Assembly: GCA_043718245.1 (NCBI GenBank)
Contig: JAYSWB010000052.1
Span: 1-11,043 of the forward strand
DNA length: 11,043 nucleotides
Reading direction: 5' to 3'
Source: JBAXAB01 sp043718245
GTDB taxonomy: Bacteria; Patescibacteriota; Minisyncoccia; Phycocordibacterales; CAIZLB01
Numbering within the stretch: the first letter of the stretch is position 1; each line of letters opens with the position of its first letter. The notes beneath the pieces are model-generated. The model saw nothing but the letters and a program-made list of their open reading frames with translations, made no database searches and was not told the DNA's origin. Below are positions 4,803 through 11,043 of the stretch, piece after piece. The position numbers and the translations under genes are program-made.

Positions 4803-6602
4803 TTATTTCTTCTTCGCTGCCTTGTCACGATCTGTCTTTGAAAGATACTTCTTTCGTAGTCGAACACTTGACGGAGTGATTTCTAAATACTCGTCCGCGT
4901 TCATTATTTCAAGGCCTCGTTCGATTGTGACAGGAATTGGTGGGATAAGGATTGTGGCTTCATCTGTACCTGATGCACGCATGTTTGTGAGCTGTTTTCC
5001 TTTTGTCGGGTTAACATCCATTTCTTCTCCCTTAGATGTATTCCCAAGAACCATACCCACATAAACCTCAGTTCCGTGACCAACATAAAGAGTTCCTCGA
5101 GTTTGTAAGTTATCAAGTGCGAATGCAACAGCTTTTCCATTTTCCATAGAAACCATTGATCCAACGGCTTTTCTTTCAATCTCTCCGGCATAAGGCTTAA
5201 ATTCTGTAAATCGGCTAGACATAATCCCTTGGCCCTTTGTATCAACTACGAATTGGTTTCGGTAACCTAGAAGTCCTCGTGTAGGAATATCAAATGTTAA
5301 TCGTGACGCACCGTGGTCATTTGACTTCATAAAACTCATCACACCTTTTCGCTTTCCTAATTTATCAATAATAACCCCGCTGAATTCATCTGGGGTGTCG
5401 ATGACTACTTCTTCAAATGGTTCCATCTTGGCACCATTTACTTCCTTGATAATTACTTCTGGTTGAGAAACTTGAATTTCATAACCTTCGCGTCTCATCT
5501 GTTCCAATAGAATGGCCACGTGAAGTTCCCCTCGTCCGTAGACTTTGAAATGTTCTCCGCTATCGAAATCCACCTTAAGTCCAACGTTTACCTGCAGTTC
5601 TTTTTCGAGTCTGTCGCGAATCTGTCGTGTAGTTACGAATTTCCCTTCTTTTCCGGCAAAAGGTGAGTCGTTAACTAGGAATGACAAACAGATAGTTGGT
5701 TCATCAATTGAAATTATCGGCAACATTTCGGCGTTAGGGTCGTTCGTAACGGTGTCACCGATGTAAATTTCAGGAAATCCGGCGATCATAACAACGTCGC
5801 CTTCAATGGCGAACTCGGCTTCTTTTCGGCCCGTCCCTTCGAATGTAAATAGTTTGGTAACCTTACCTGAGGTAACCTGTCCATCTGGTTTTTTAATATA
5901 AACAGTCTGACCAGTTTTAATCATTCCGGTTCGAATACGAGCAATAGCAAGTCGTCCCAAGAAGTTATCATATGCAAGGTTAAATGGCTGTGCTTTCAAA
6001 ACTTCTACTTTTGCCTTTTCTTCATCTCCTGAAGCAACAGCAACGTGCTCTAAAATAGTTTCAAATAGGGGATCAAAGTTTACAAATTCATCTGACAAGT
6101 TTTTCTTTGCAAGACTTTTTACTCCGATTGCATAAATCATTGTAAAGTCCAACTGATCATCATTTGCTCCCAATTCCAAAAACAACTCTAATAGTTCCTC
6201 ATGTACACGCTCTGCATTTGCGGCTGGCTTGTCTAATTTATTCAAAACAACGATAGGTTTGATACCAAGTTCAATAGATTTCTTTAATACAAATCGTGTC
6301 TGTGGCATTGGGCCTTCTTGAGCATCAACCAATAGCAAAACCGAGTCGATTGACCTTAGAACACGTTCAACTTCTGAACCGAAATCGGCGTGACCCGGTG
6401 TATCGATGATGTTGATTTTATGGCCTTTGTAGGTAAGGGAGCAGTTCTTGGCGTAAATGGTAATTCCGCGCTCTTGTTCCAAGTCGTTAGAGTCCATGCT
6501 GGCTCCATCCTTGACCATTCCTGTGTAACGCATCATGGCATCAACAAGAGTTGTCTTGCCGTGGTCCACGTGAGCGATGATTGCTATGTTTCGAATATCC
6601 AT
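4803..6602 (-). CDS. typA: TypA/BipA, ribosome-binding translational GTPase
   Basis: A 599-residue translational GTPase, close to the usual TypA/BipA length of about 607. It binds the ribosome and is linked in other bacteria to 50S assembly and growth under stress or cold. The G domain shows the P loop AHVDHGKT (10-17), switch I RGITI (45-49), DTPGH (67-71) and NKLD (121-124). The fifth G motif, usually YASA, reads YAIG (157-160). A beta-barrel domain follows (about 200-290, with GRLAIARIRTG). The EF-G-like domains and the BipA-specific C-terminal domain come next, including the conserved GLLGYRNQFVVDTKGQG run (named by its start) and the IPPIPVTIERGLE and ADEYLEITP segments. The C-terminus is Lys-rich (KAAKKK). 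It is convergent with the FtsB-like gene. A 99-aa gene lies 91 nt upstream on the same strand. Confidence 0.97.
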   Translation of the reverse strand: MDIRNIAIIAHVDHGKTTLVDAMMRYTGMVKDGASMDSNDLEQERGITIYAKNCSLTYKGHKINIIDTPGHADFGSEVERVLRSIDSVLLLVDAQEGPMPQTRFVLKKSIELGIKPIVVLNKLDKPAANAERVHEELLELFLELGANDDQLDFTMIYAIGVKSLAKKNLSDEFVNFDPLFETILEHVAVASGDEEKAKVEVLKAQPFNLAYDNFLGRLAIARIRTGMIKTGQTVYIKKPDGQVTSGKVTKLFTFEGTGRKEAEFAIEGDVVMIAGFPEIYIGDTVTNDPNAEMLPIISIDEPTICLSFLVNDSPFAGKEGKFVTTRQIRDRLEKELQVNVGLKVDFDSGEHFKVYGRGELHVAILLEQMRREGYEIQVSQPEVIIKEVNGAKMEPFEEVVIDTPDEFSGVIIDKLGKRKGVMSFMKSNDHGASRLTFDIPTRGLLGYRNQFVVDTKGQGIMSSRFTEFKPYAGEIERKAVGSMVSMENGKAVAFALDNLQTRGTLYVGHGTEVYVGMVLGNTSKGEEMDVNPTKGKQLTNMRASGTDEATILIPPIPVTIERGLEIMNADEYLEITPSSVRLRKKYLSKTDRDKAAKKK

Positions 6603-6647
6603 GTAAATATAAAATATTGATTAAATTTGTCGCAAAACTATATCAGA

Positions 6648-6656
6648 AAAATAGCA
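6648..6656 (-). promoter_or_regulatory. Possible typA promoter (extended -10)
   Basis: On the minus strand TGCTATTTT has the same TGCTAnnnT form as other boxes in the window, and would give a leader of about 38 nt before the typA ATG at 6602. A second AT-rich candidate, TATTTT at 6611-6616, ends 8 nt before the ATG and would make a leaderless message. The sequence does not decide between them, or read-through from the upstream 99-aa gene. Confidence 0.3.
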
Positions 6657-6693
6657 TTGGGGCAAGGAGAATAAGGTAGAAAGGCAATTTGGG

Positions 6694-6993
6694 TTATTTT
6701 TTACTAGGAAATTTCGGCATCTCGTTTCTTATAAAATCCTCTATTTCTCCATTAGGTAAGTCTAATTCTGTAATAACAACGTCTGCTTGGCTTCCAATAA
6801 GTAGATGCCATAATTTAGAGTGAATGTATTCATCAAGTTTGTATTTTGCTTTCATCGCTTCACAAAAAGCAGCCATTTTCTCATAGAAAGATACCGCGCC
6901 AATCCTTTTTGTTTCTTCTGTAAATAATTCTTTCAGTTCGGAATACTTTTCCTTCATTTCAATTACACCACCAGATTCGTATGTGTTTTTCAT
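6694..6993 (-). CDS. Hypothetical 99-aa protein
   Basis: A soluble, mostly helical protein of unknown family, without signal peptide or membrane helix. Visible stretches are YSELKELFTEETKRIGAVSF, a Lys-rich helix with MAAFCEAMKAKYKLDEYI, a hydrophobic segment LWHLLIGSQADVVITELDLP, and a basic C-terminus ending KFPSKK. The frame is open to an ATG at 7011. That ATG lies upstream of the predicted transcription start, so I place the start at 6993, 8 nt after an extended -10 box. It is divergent from the export operon at 7031 with overlapping promoters, and lies 91 nt upstream of typA on the same strand with no clear terminator between them. Function unknown; a link with typA or with export is only positional. 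Confidence 0.75.
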   Translation of the reverse strand: MKNTYESGGVIEMKEKYSELKELFTEETKRIGAVSFYEKMAAFCEAMKAKYKLDEYIHSKLWHLLIGSQADVVITELDLPNGEIEDFIRNEMPKFPSKK

Positions 6994-7001
6994 ATTTTTT
7001 A

Positions 7002-7010
7002 AGTATAGCA
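7002..7010 (-). promoter_or_regulatory. Extended -10 promoter for the 6694-6993 gene
   Basis: On the minus strand TGCTATACT is an extended -10 whose hexamer (7002-7007) ends 8 nt before the ATG at 6993. It lies only 5 bp from the TGC of the divergent promoter at 7016-7024, so the two should compete for RNA polymerase. Confidence 0.6.
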
Positions 7011-7015
7011 CTTTA

Positions 7016-7024
7016 TGCTAAAAT
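7016..7024 (+). promoter_or_regulatory. Extended -10 promoter of the export operon
   Basis: TGCTAAAAT is an extended -10 whose hexamer (7019-7024) ends 6 nt before the ATG at 7031, again leaderless spacing. The -35 region is only a T run near 6995-7000, which also lies inside the start region of the divergent gene. Confidence 0.6.
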
Positions 7025-7030
7025 ATCCCT

Positions 7031-8602
7031 ATGAAAAACCACCTCCAAAAATCCTCACAATGGATTAAAAACAACAAAAAATACTCTATTCCACTTGCAG
7101 TAATAATTATTGCAATACTGTACTTCATATTCAACTCAGGAGGTGACAAAACCGTAAAAGCCCTAACCGTCAAACCAACAGACTTCACCCAAGAAGTCCG
7201 ACTAACCGGAAAAGTGGTCGCTCAAAGCAAAGTTTCCATGGGATTTGAAAGTTCTGGTAGAGTCTCATATGTAAATGTAAAAGTTGGAGATACAGTAGCA
7301 AAAGGTAAAACCCTTGCTTCAATCTCAAACAGTGATCTATACGCTTCGATTCAGCAAAAACAAGCTTTGGTAGATGTAGAATCAGCAAAATTATCCGATG
7401 TAAGAAACGGTAACACTTCTCTGCCAGAAGCCGATGTGGCAAATGCCAAAGTTGCAGCCGATCAGTCCTTGCAATCCCTTATTGATCAAATAAAAGATTC
7501 ATATTCCAAATTTGATGATGTGATGAAGAATAAAATTGACCAGCTGTACACAACAACTGTCGGAGATTATCCTGGGATTAAGAATTTCGATATTCCACTT
7601 GATAATCCAAATTTACCAAACAAGCTTCAAACAGAAAGGCGTGATGCTGGTTTAATAAGCAAAAAATGGTTAGTCTCTACTCTTGCTTTAAATTCTAGTA
7701 ATTTTTCTGAGGAATATATTACAGAAGCGAAAACGAACCTCTCCTTTATGCGCGACTGGTTAAATGATGTGGCGATTGTGGTTGTTTCACTTTCTCTCAA
7801 CCCTACGGTTACAGCAACCCAAATCGCACAATACAAAACAGACATTTCTGCTGGTCGATCAACAATTCTGGCATCAATTTCGAGCTTAAATTCTGCAGAG
7901 CAAACTTATCGAACTGCCCTTGTCGCTCTTAAAAAAGCCGAAGACCAGCTCTCACTTAAAAAAATTGGTGGCACAAATGATGCTGTGGCGACACAATCTG
8001 CACAATTAAAAAGTGCACAAGCAGCCCTCGCGAATGCATATGCCTTATTAAGTAAAACTCTGATATCTGCTCCTTTTAACGGAACAATTACAAAGGTAGA
8101 TGTTGAGGCAGGAGAAATAGCTTCACCAAACACGCCCGTTATCGATATGATGGGTGGAGGACAGTATAAAATTGAGAGCTATGTGTCAGAATCTGATATT
8201 GCAAAAATGTCGATTGGACAGTCTGCAGATGTGACACTGGACGCATATGGAAAGGATCAAAAGTTTTCTGCCAAAATCGTATCAGTTGATTCAAGTGAAA
8301 CTGTAATTGATGGGGTGTCTACATATAAAACCACTTTTGTTTTTGATACCGAAGATCCACGTATTAAATCTGGTATGACTTCAAACATAACTGTAACCAC
8401 CGATCAGAAAAAAGGAGTAGTGGTTGTGCCACAGAATGCTGTCTACTTGCTAAATGGAGATAAAGTAATCGATGTATTAGTTGATGGAAATATTGTCACA
8501 AAAAAGGTCGTGACTGGAGGAATCAGCACTGAAGGGGACCTTTTAATTGTCTCAGGGATAAATGAAGGAGATACTATTCAGTTGAAAATCGTTTCCCAGT
8601 AA
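7031..8602 (+). CDS. Membrane-fusion adaptor, MacA/HlyD-like, of an ABC exporter
   Basis: A 523-residue adaptor of the HlyD/MacA (RND/ABC periplasmic adaptor) superfamily. These proteins work with an ABC permease to move substrates outward. One membrane helix lies at residues 18-35. The first half of the lipoyl-like barrel-sandwich domain is at about 55-100 (GRVSYVNVKVGDTVAKGKTL). A long helical arm spans about 102-340. The second half starts near 344 (ISAPFNGTITKVDVEAGEI). Beta-barrel and membrane-proximal domains follow to the end (IKSGMTSNITV, VVVVPQNAVYL, VSGINEGDTI). The arm is unusually large: about 145-290 holds a globular-looking insert with KNKIDQLY and GDYPGIKNFDIPLDNPNLPN. No outer-membrane factor gene is visible in the window. 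It starts the operon with a permease 3 nt downstream and an ATPase after that. Substrate unknown. Confidence 0.9.
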   Translation: MKNHLQKSSQWIKNNKKYSIPLAVIIIAILYFIFNSGGDKTVKALTVKPTDFTQEVRLTGKVVAQSKVSMGFESSGRVSYVNVKVGDTVAKGKTLASISNSDLYASIQQKQALVDVESAKLSDVRNGNTSLPEADVANAKVAADQSLQSLIDQIKDSYSKFDDVMKNKIDQLYTTTVGDYPGIKNFDIPLDNPNLPNKLQTERRDAGLISKKWLVSTLALNSSNFSEEYITEAKTNLSFMRDWLNDVAIVVVSLSLNPTVTATQIAQYKTDISAGRSTILASISSLNSAEQTYRTALVALKKAEDQLSLKKIGGTNDAVATQSAQLKSAQAALANAYALLSKTLISAPFNGTITKVDVEAGEIASPNTPVIDMMGGGQYKIESYVSESDIAKMSIGQSADVTLDAYGKDQKFSAKIVSVDSSETVIDGVSTYKTTFVFDTEDPRIKSGMTSNITVTTDQKKGVVVVPQNAVYLLNGDKVIDVLVDGNIVTKKVVTGGISTEGDLLIVSGINEGDTIQLKIVSQ

Positions 8603-8605
8603 AAT

Positions 8606-9865
8606 ATGAAAGCAAATTTAATCAAAGTTGGATTTTTCCTTGCATATAGACAGATCAAGCGTGCCAACATTTGGACGACGCTTTTGATTGTGGTGGTGAT
8701 GACTTTGACGTTTTTAAACTTGGTGGTAGTGAATGGAGTGTTGGTGGGCTTGATTGAAAGCTCGCTACGGTCTTTCCGCGAACGTGGGGTTGGGGACTTG
8801 ATCATTACAAAGTTAAATCAAAAAAATCAAATTGAAAGAAGTCAGGAAATTCTGACGGTCCTCGAAAATGCTCCCCAAGTAAAAATTATTGCAACTAGAT
8901 ATGTCGGTACCGGAAGTATCAACGTGGATTATCGAAAAAAACTGCGCGCAGATGAAAGGCCAAATAAAATCGGCGCAACAATCGTCGGGATTAATCCTGA
9001 TGTTGAAATGTCTATGACAAACTTGTCAAAATATTTAAAGGAAGGGCGATATTTAACAAACTATGATACTGACGGAATTCTTGTTGGGGCAAACTTGATA
9101 TATAAGTACACCCCGATTGAAAACGAAGCTTTTCAAACGCTCAAAAGTGTTGAGGTCGGACAGCGAGTAAAAATTTCAATTGGAAAAAATTCAAAAGAAG
9201 TAACTATTATAGGGGTTATCAAGTCTAAGACCGATCAGACCGATTCCCGCGTCTTTATGCTTGGGAGCGAAGCCAAGAAATTGATTGGCCGACCTGATGC
9301 AAACTTTGATGAAATCTCGGTGAAGACCTTTCCAGAGTACGGGGACAAGGGGGTGGATGATTTAAAACAAACACTTTTAAATAATAGCTTTGACGATAAC
9401 GCAAAAATTCAGACTTGGGCCGATGCACAACCAAAGTTTCTGAAAGATATCTCAGCAACCTTCGCCCTCCTTGGAAACATGATTGGATCTATTGGTCTTG
9501 CGGTGGCTTCCATCACGATTTTCATCGTAATCTTCGTAAACGCGATCACTCGACGAAAATTTATTGGAATTTTAAAGGGAATAGGAATCGCGCCAAAAGT
9601 CATTGAAATCTCATACGTTTTTCAATCAATATTCTATGCAATAACAGGTGTTGCTATCGGGTTTTTGATTCTGTACGGATTTTTGGTTCCATTTATTGAT
9701 GCGCACCCGATAAACTTTCCATTTAGTGATGGTATATTGTACGCTCCGGTCCCGGGCACTATTATAAGAGCAGTCATCCTCGTTATTACGACGATTATCG
9801 CGGGTTATATTCCAGCACGTATGATTGTAAAGAAGAATACTTTGGACTCTATACTAGGAAGATAA
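8606..9865 (+). CDS. ABC transporter permease, FtsX/MacB type
   Basis: A 419-residue permease of the FtsX/MacB/LolC-E (type VII ABC) architecture, which works mechanically rather than by a classic channel. TM1 is at about residues 23-50 after a short cytoplasmic helix. A large outward-facing MacB-PCD-like domain follows at about 55-280 (with ERGVGDLIITKL, GTGSINVDYRK, GATIVGINPDVE and KVTIIGVIKS-type strands). Three C-terminal helices lie at about 287-312, 339-366 and 386-407. The last loop and tail (GYIPARMIVKKNTLDSILGR) match the family's closing motif. Its ATG is 3 nt after the adaptor stop and the ATPase starts 9 nt after its own, so the three genes form one operon. It should dimerise and pair with the ATPase encoded next. 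Confidence 0.9.
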   Translation: MKANLIKVGFFLAYRQIKRANIWTTLLIVVVMTLTFLNLVVVNGVLVGLIESSLRSFRERGVGDLIITKLNQKNQIERSQEILTVLENAPQVKIIATRYVGTGSINVDYRKKLRADERPNKIGATIVGINPDVEMSMTNLSKYLKEGRYLTNYDTDGILVGANLIYKYTPIENEAFQTLKSVEVGQRVKISIGKNSKEVTIIGVIKSKTDQTDSRVFMLGSEAKKLIGRPDANFDEISVKTFPEYGDKGVDDLKQTLLNNSFDDNAKIQTWADAQPKFLKDISATFALLGNMIGSIGLAVASITIFIVIFVNAITRRKFIGILKGIGIAPKVIEISYVFQSIFYAITGVAIGFLILYGFLVPFIDAHPINFPFSDGILYAPVPGTIIRAVILVITTIIAGYIPARMIVKKNTLDSILGR

Positions 9866-9874
9866 AATAAATAT

Positions 9875-10585
9875 ATGCCACACCCACTACTAAACAAAAA
9901 AATAAAGCCTTCTCACTCAAGCCACATCATTGAAACGACCGGACTTGAAAAGTCTTTTACAGACGGAAACAAGGAGACCAAAATATTGAAAGGAATCGAT
10001 CTCAATATTAAAAGGGGTGAATTTGTAGCAATCATGGGACGCTCTGGTGCAGGAAAATCAACTTTGCTTTACCAGATAAGTCTTCTTGATACCCCGACAA
10101 ATGGAAAAATTATTATTGATGGGGTAAATGTTGTGAATCTAACTAACGATGAAAGAGTAGCATTTCGTCTTAAGGAATTAGGTTATGTTTTCCAAGACTA
10201 CGCACTTCTTCCAGATTTGTCAGCCCGCGAAAACGTAGTTCTGCCACTTTTAATGCAAGGGGTACCAAAAGAAAATGCCTACATTGTTGCAGACGATATG
10301 CTTACGAGAGTAGGGATTGGAACTCGTTTAGATAACCTGCCCGGAAAGCTCTCAGGGGGCGAACAGCAGCGTGTTAGTATTGCCCGCGCCATTGCTCATG
10401 AGCCTACAATTCTCTTTGCAGACGAGCCAACAGCGAACTTGGACAGTGAGTCTTCCAAGCTCGTTATGGATATTTTTAAAGAATTAAATAACGATGGGCA
10501 GACCATTGTCATGGTTACTCACGAAGAAGAATATGCCAAAGTGGCAGATAGGATTATTTACCTGAAAGATGGATTGATTGCTTAG
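9875..10585 (+). CDS. ABC transporter ATP-binding protein, MacB/LolD type
   Basis: A 236-residue nucleotide-binding subunit that should power the adjacent permease. Visible motifs are Walker A GRSGAGKST (55-63), the Q loop at FQD (Q107), signature LSGGEQQR (159-166), Walker B ILFADE with catalytic Glu184, the D loop (NLDS, 188-191) and the H loop (H216 in VTHEEE). All catalytic residues are present. The first 17 residues (PHPLLNKKIKPSHSSH) form a polar, basic extension before the usual IIETTGLEKSF start. The ATG at 9875 is 9 nt after the permease stop; AGGA lies too far upstream to act as a ribosome binding site. In the LolD/MacB/FtsE group the ATPase commonly pairs with FtsX-type permeases, as here. 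Its TAG stop overlaps the stop codon of the convergent CARDB gene by four bases. Confidence 0.95.
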   Translation: MPHPLLNKKIKPSHSSHIIETTGLEKSFTDGNKETKILKGIDLNIKRGEFVAIMGRSGAGKSTLLYQISLLDTPTNGKIIIDGVNVVNLTNDERVAFRLKELGYVFQDYALLPDLSARENVVLPLLMQGVPKENAYIVADDMLTRVGIGTRLDNLPGKLSGGEQQRVSIARAIAHEPTILFADEPTANLDSESSKLVMDIFKELNNDGQTIVMVTHEEEYAKVADRIIYLKDGLIA

Positions 10586-11043
10586 TAAACGTTAAAACCT
10601 ACAGAACCAATATTATTGTTCTCGTTAGTTTCGTAAATACCATTTTGTGAATCAATGTAAATAGTAATTGAATTCGCGCCGTATCGAAGATTGTCGAAGC
10701 CTAGTGTATAAGTCACAACTTGACCTCCAACGAGCCCTGCCTGAACTGCTGAATTGTAGATTTTATTAGCATTTGGAGAATCAGTCATCTCTGCTCGGAA
10801 TGACCAAGTGTTAGAAATATTTGCGTTGTTTCCCTGATTGATCACTCGGAATTGTACCGCTACGCGTCCATTTGTAGGGATGCTAGTTGTAGGAACAAAT
10901 TGATTGTAACCATCAAGAGTGCCGACTTGCATAATTTGATCTATAAAGTCAGGTTGTCCGTTTGGAATGTTATTTCCAGTATTGTAGCCAACATAAGTTG
11001 ACCCTTCAGACACATTTAATCCAACTGAGGCAATATTATTAGC
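10582..11043 (-). CDS. CARDB-repeat surface or secreted protein (partial, 3' end)
   Basis: The last 153 residues of a larger protein. The frame is open across the right edge of the window, so the GTG at 11013 is internal and not a start. The sequence resembles CARDB domains (bacterial cell-adhesion-related, Ig-like beta sandwiches): VAVQFRVINQGNNANIS, then YTLGFDNLRYGANSITIYID, closing with YETNENNNIGSVGFNV. The same closing motif occurs at the very edge (NNIASVGLNV), so at least two tandem repeats of about 140 residues are present. The protein ends after the last repeat with VY and no sorting signal or membrane helix, so any anchor or signal peptide must be N-terminal. The likely place is outside the cell. 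It is convergent with the ATPase gene; transport by that exporter is possible but unproven. Confidence 0.85.
   Translation of the reverse strand, partial: ANNIASVGLNVSEGSTYVGYNTGNNIPNGQPDFIDQIMQVGTLDGYNQFVPTTSIPTNGRVAVQFRVINQGNNANISNTWSFRAEMTDSPNANKIYNSAVQAGLVGGQVVTYTLGFDNLRYGANSITIYIDSQNGIYETNENNNIGSVGFNVY

Noticed and set aside
4903..5245. 113-aa minus-strand frame inside typA
   Set aside because: It is a shadow of the typA coding sequence in another frame; typA is certain.
6994..7011. Start of the 99-aa gene at the ATG at 7011
   Set aside because: That ATG overlaps the extended -10 box and would lie upstream of the predicted transcription start.
10582..11013. A complete 143-aa gene starting at a GTG at 11013
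   Set aside because: The frame stays open to the window edge, and the residues before the GTG belong to a second copy of the repeat's closing motif.

Overview
The window looks like part of a genome from the Candidate Phyla Radiation (Patescibacteria), most plausibly a Parcubacteria-type lineage. This is inference. It rests on AT-rich, tightly packed genes, many short proteins with no recognisable family, a LemA plus TPM-domain pair, a MacA/MacB-like export cluster without an outer-membrane partner, and CARDB-type surface repeats. All supported genes can start with ATG and stop with TAA or TAG. UGA is neither used as a stop nor found inside any reading frame. No convincing Shine-Dalgarno sequence precedes any gene.

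Layout, left to right. At 1-191 (-) is the beginning of secG, cut by the window edge. At 277-705 (-) is a GC-richer orphan gene with its own canonical promoter and a strong intrinsic terminator. At 809-4049 (+) is an envelope-flavoured run: a 73-aa unknown, a 322-aa membrane-anchored unknown, LemA, a TPM-domain membrane protein with a Gly/Ser tail, and two small soluble unknowns of 63 and 70 aa. tRNA-Tyr(GTA) lies at 4088-4174. Tail-to-tail with it is a 37-aa membrane microprotein (-). It is driven divergently with an FtsB/DivIC-like division protein (+, 4300-4677) from what looks like one shared -10 element. A bidirectional terminator separates this from typA (-, 4803-6602). A 99-aa unknown (-) lies upstream of typA. 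Divergent from it is a three-gene export operon (+, 7031-10585): membrane-fusion adaptor, FtsX/MacB-like permease and ABC ATPase. The right edge holds the 3' end of a CARDB-repeat surface protein (-), whose stop codon overlaps the ATPase stop codon.

The most striking signal is regulatory. Nine protein genes, on both strands, carry a -10 box that ends 6-9 nt before the ATG, so transcription should start at or within about 3 nt of the start codon (leaderless mRNA). Several of these boxes share the extended form TGCTAnnnT, and -35 boxes are weak or absent. tRNA-Tyr has the same arrangement relative to its mature 5' end. Two of the -10 boxes are built around the stop codon of the preceding gene. 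The 277-705 gene is the exception in promoter type, leader, base composition and terminator, and may be of different origin.

No mobile element, CRISPR array, rRNA or origin is visible. No gene-free stretch reaches 300 bases. The longest, 4678-4802, holds two hairpins.
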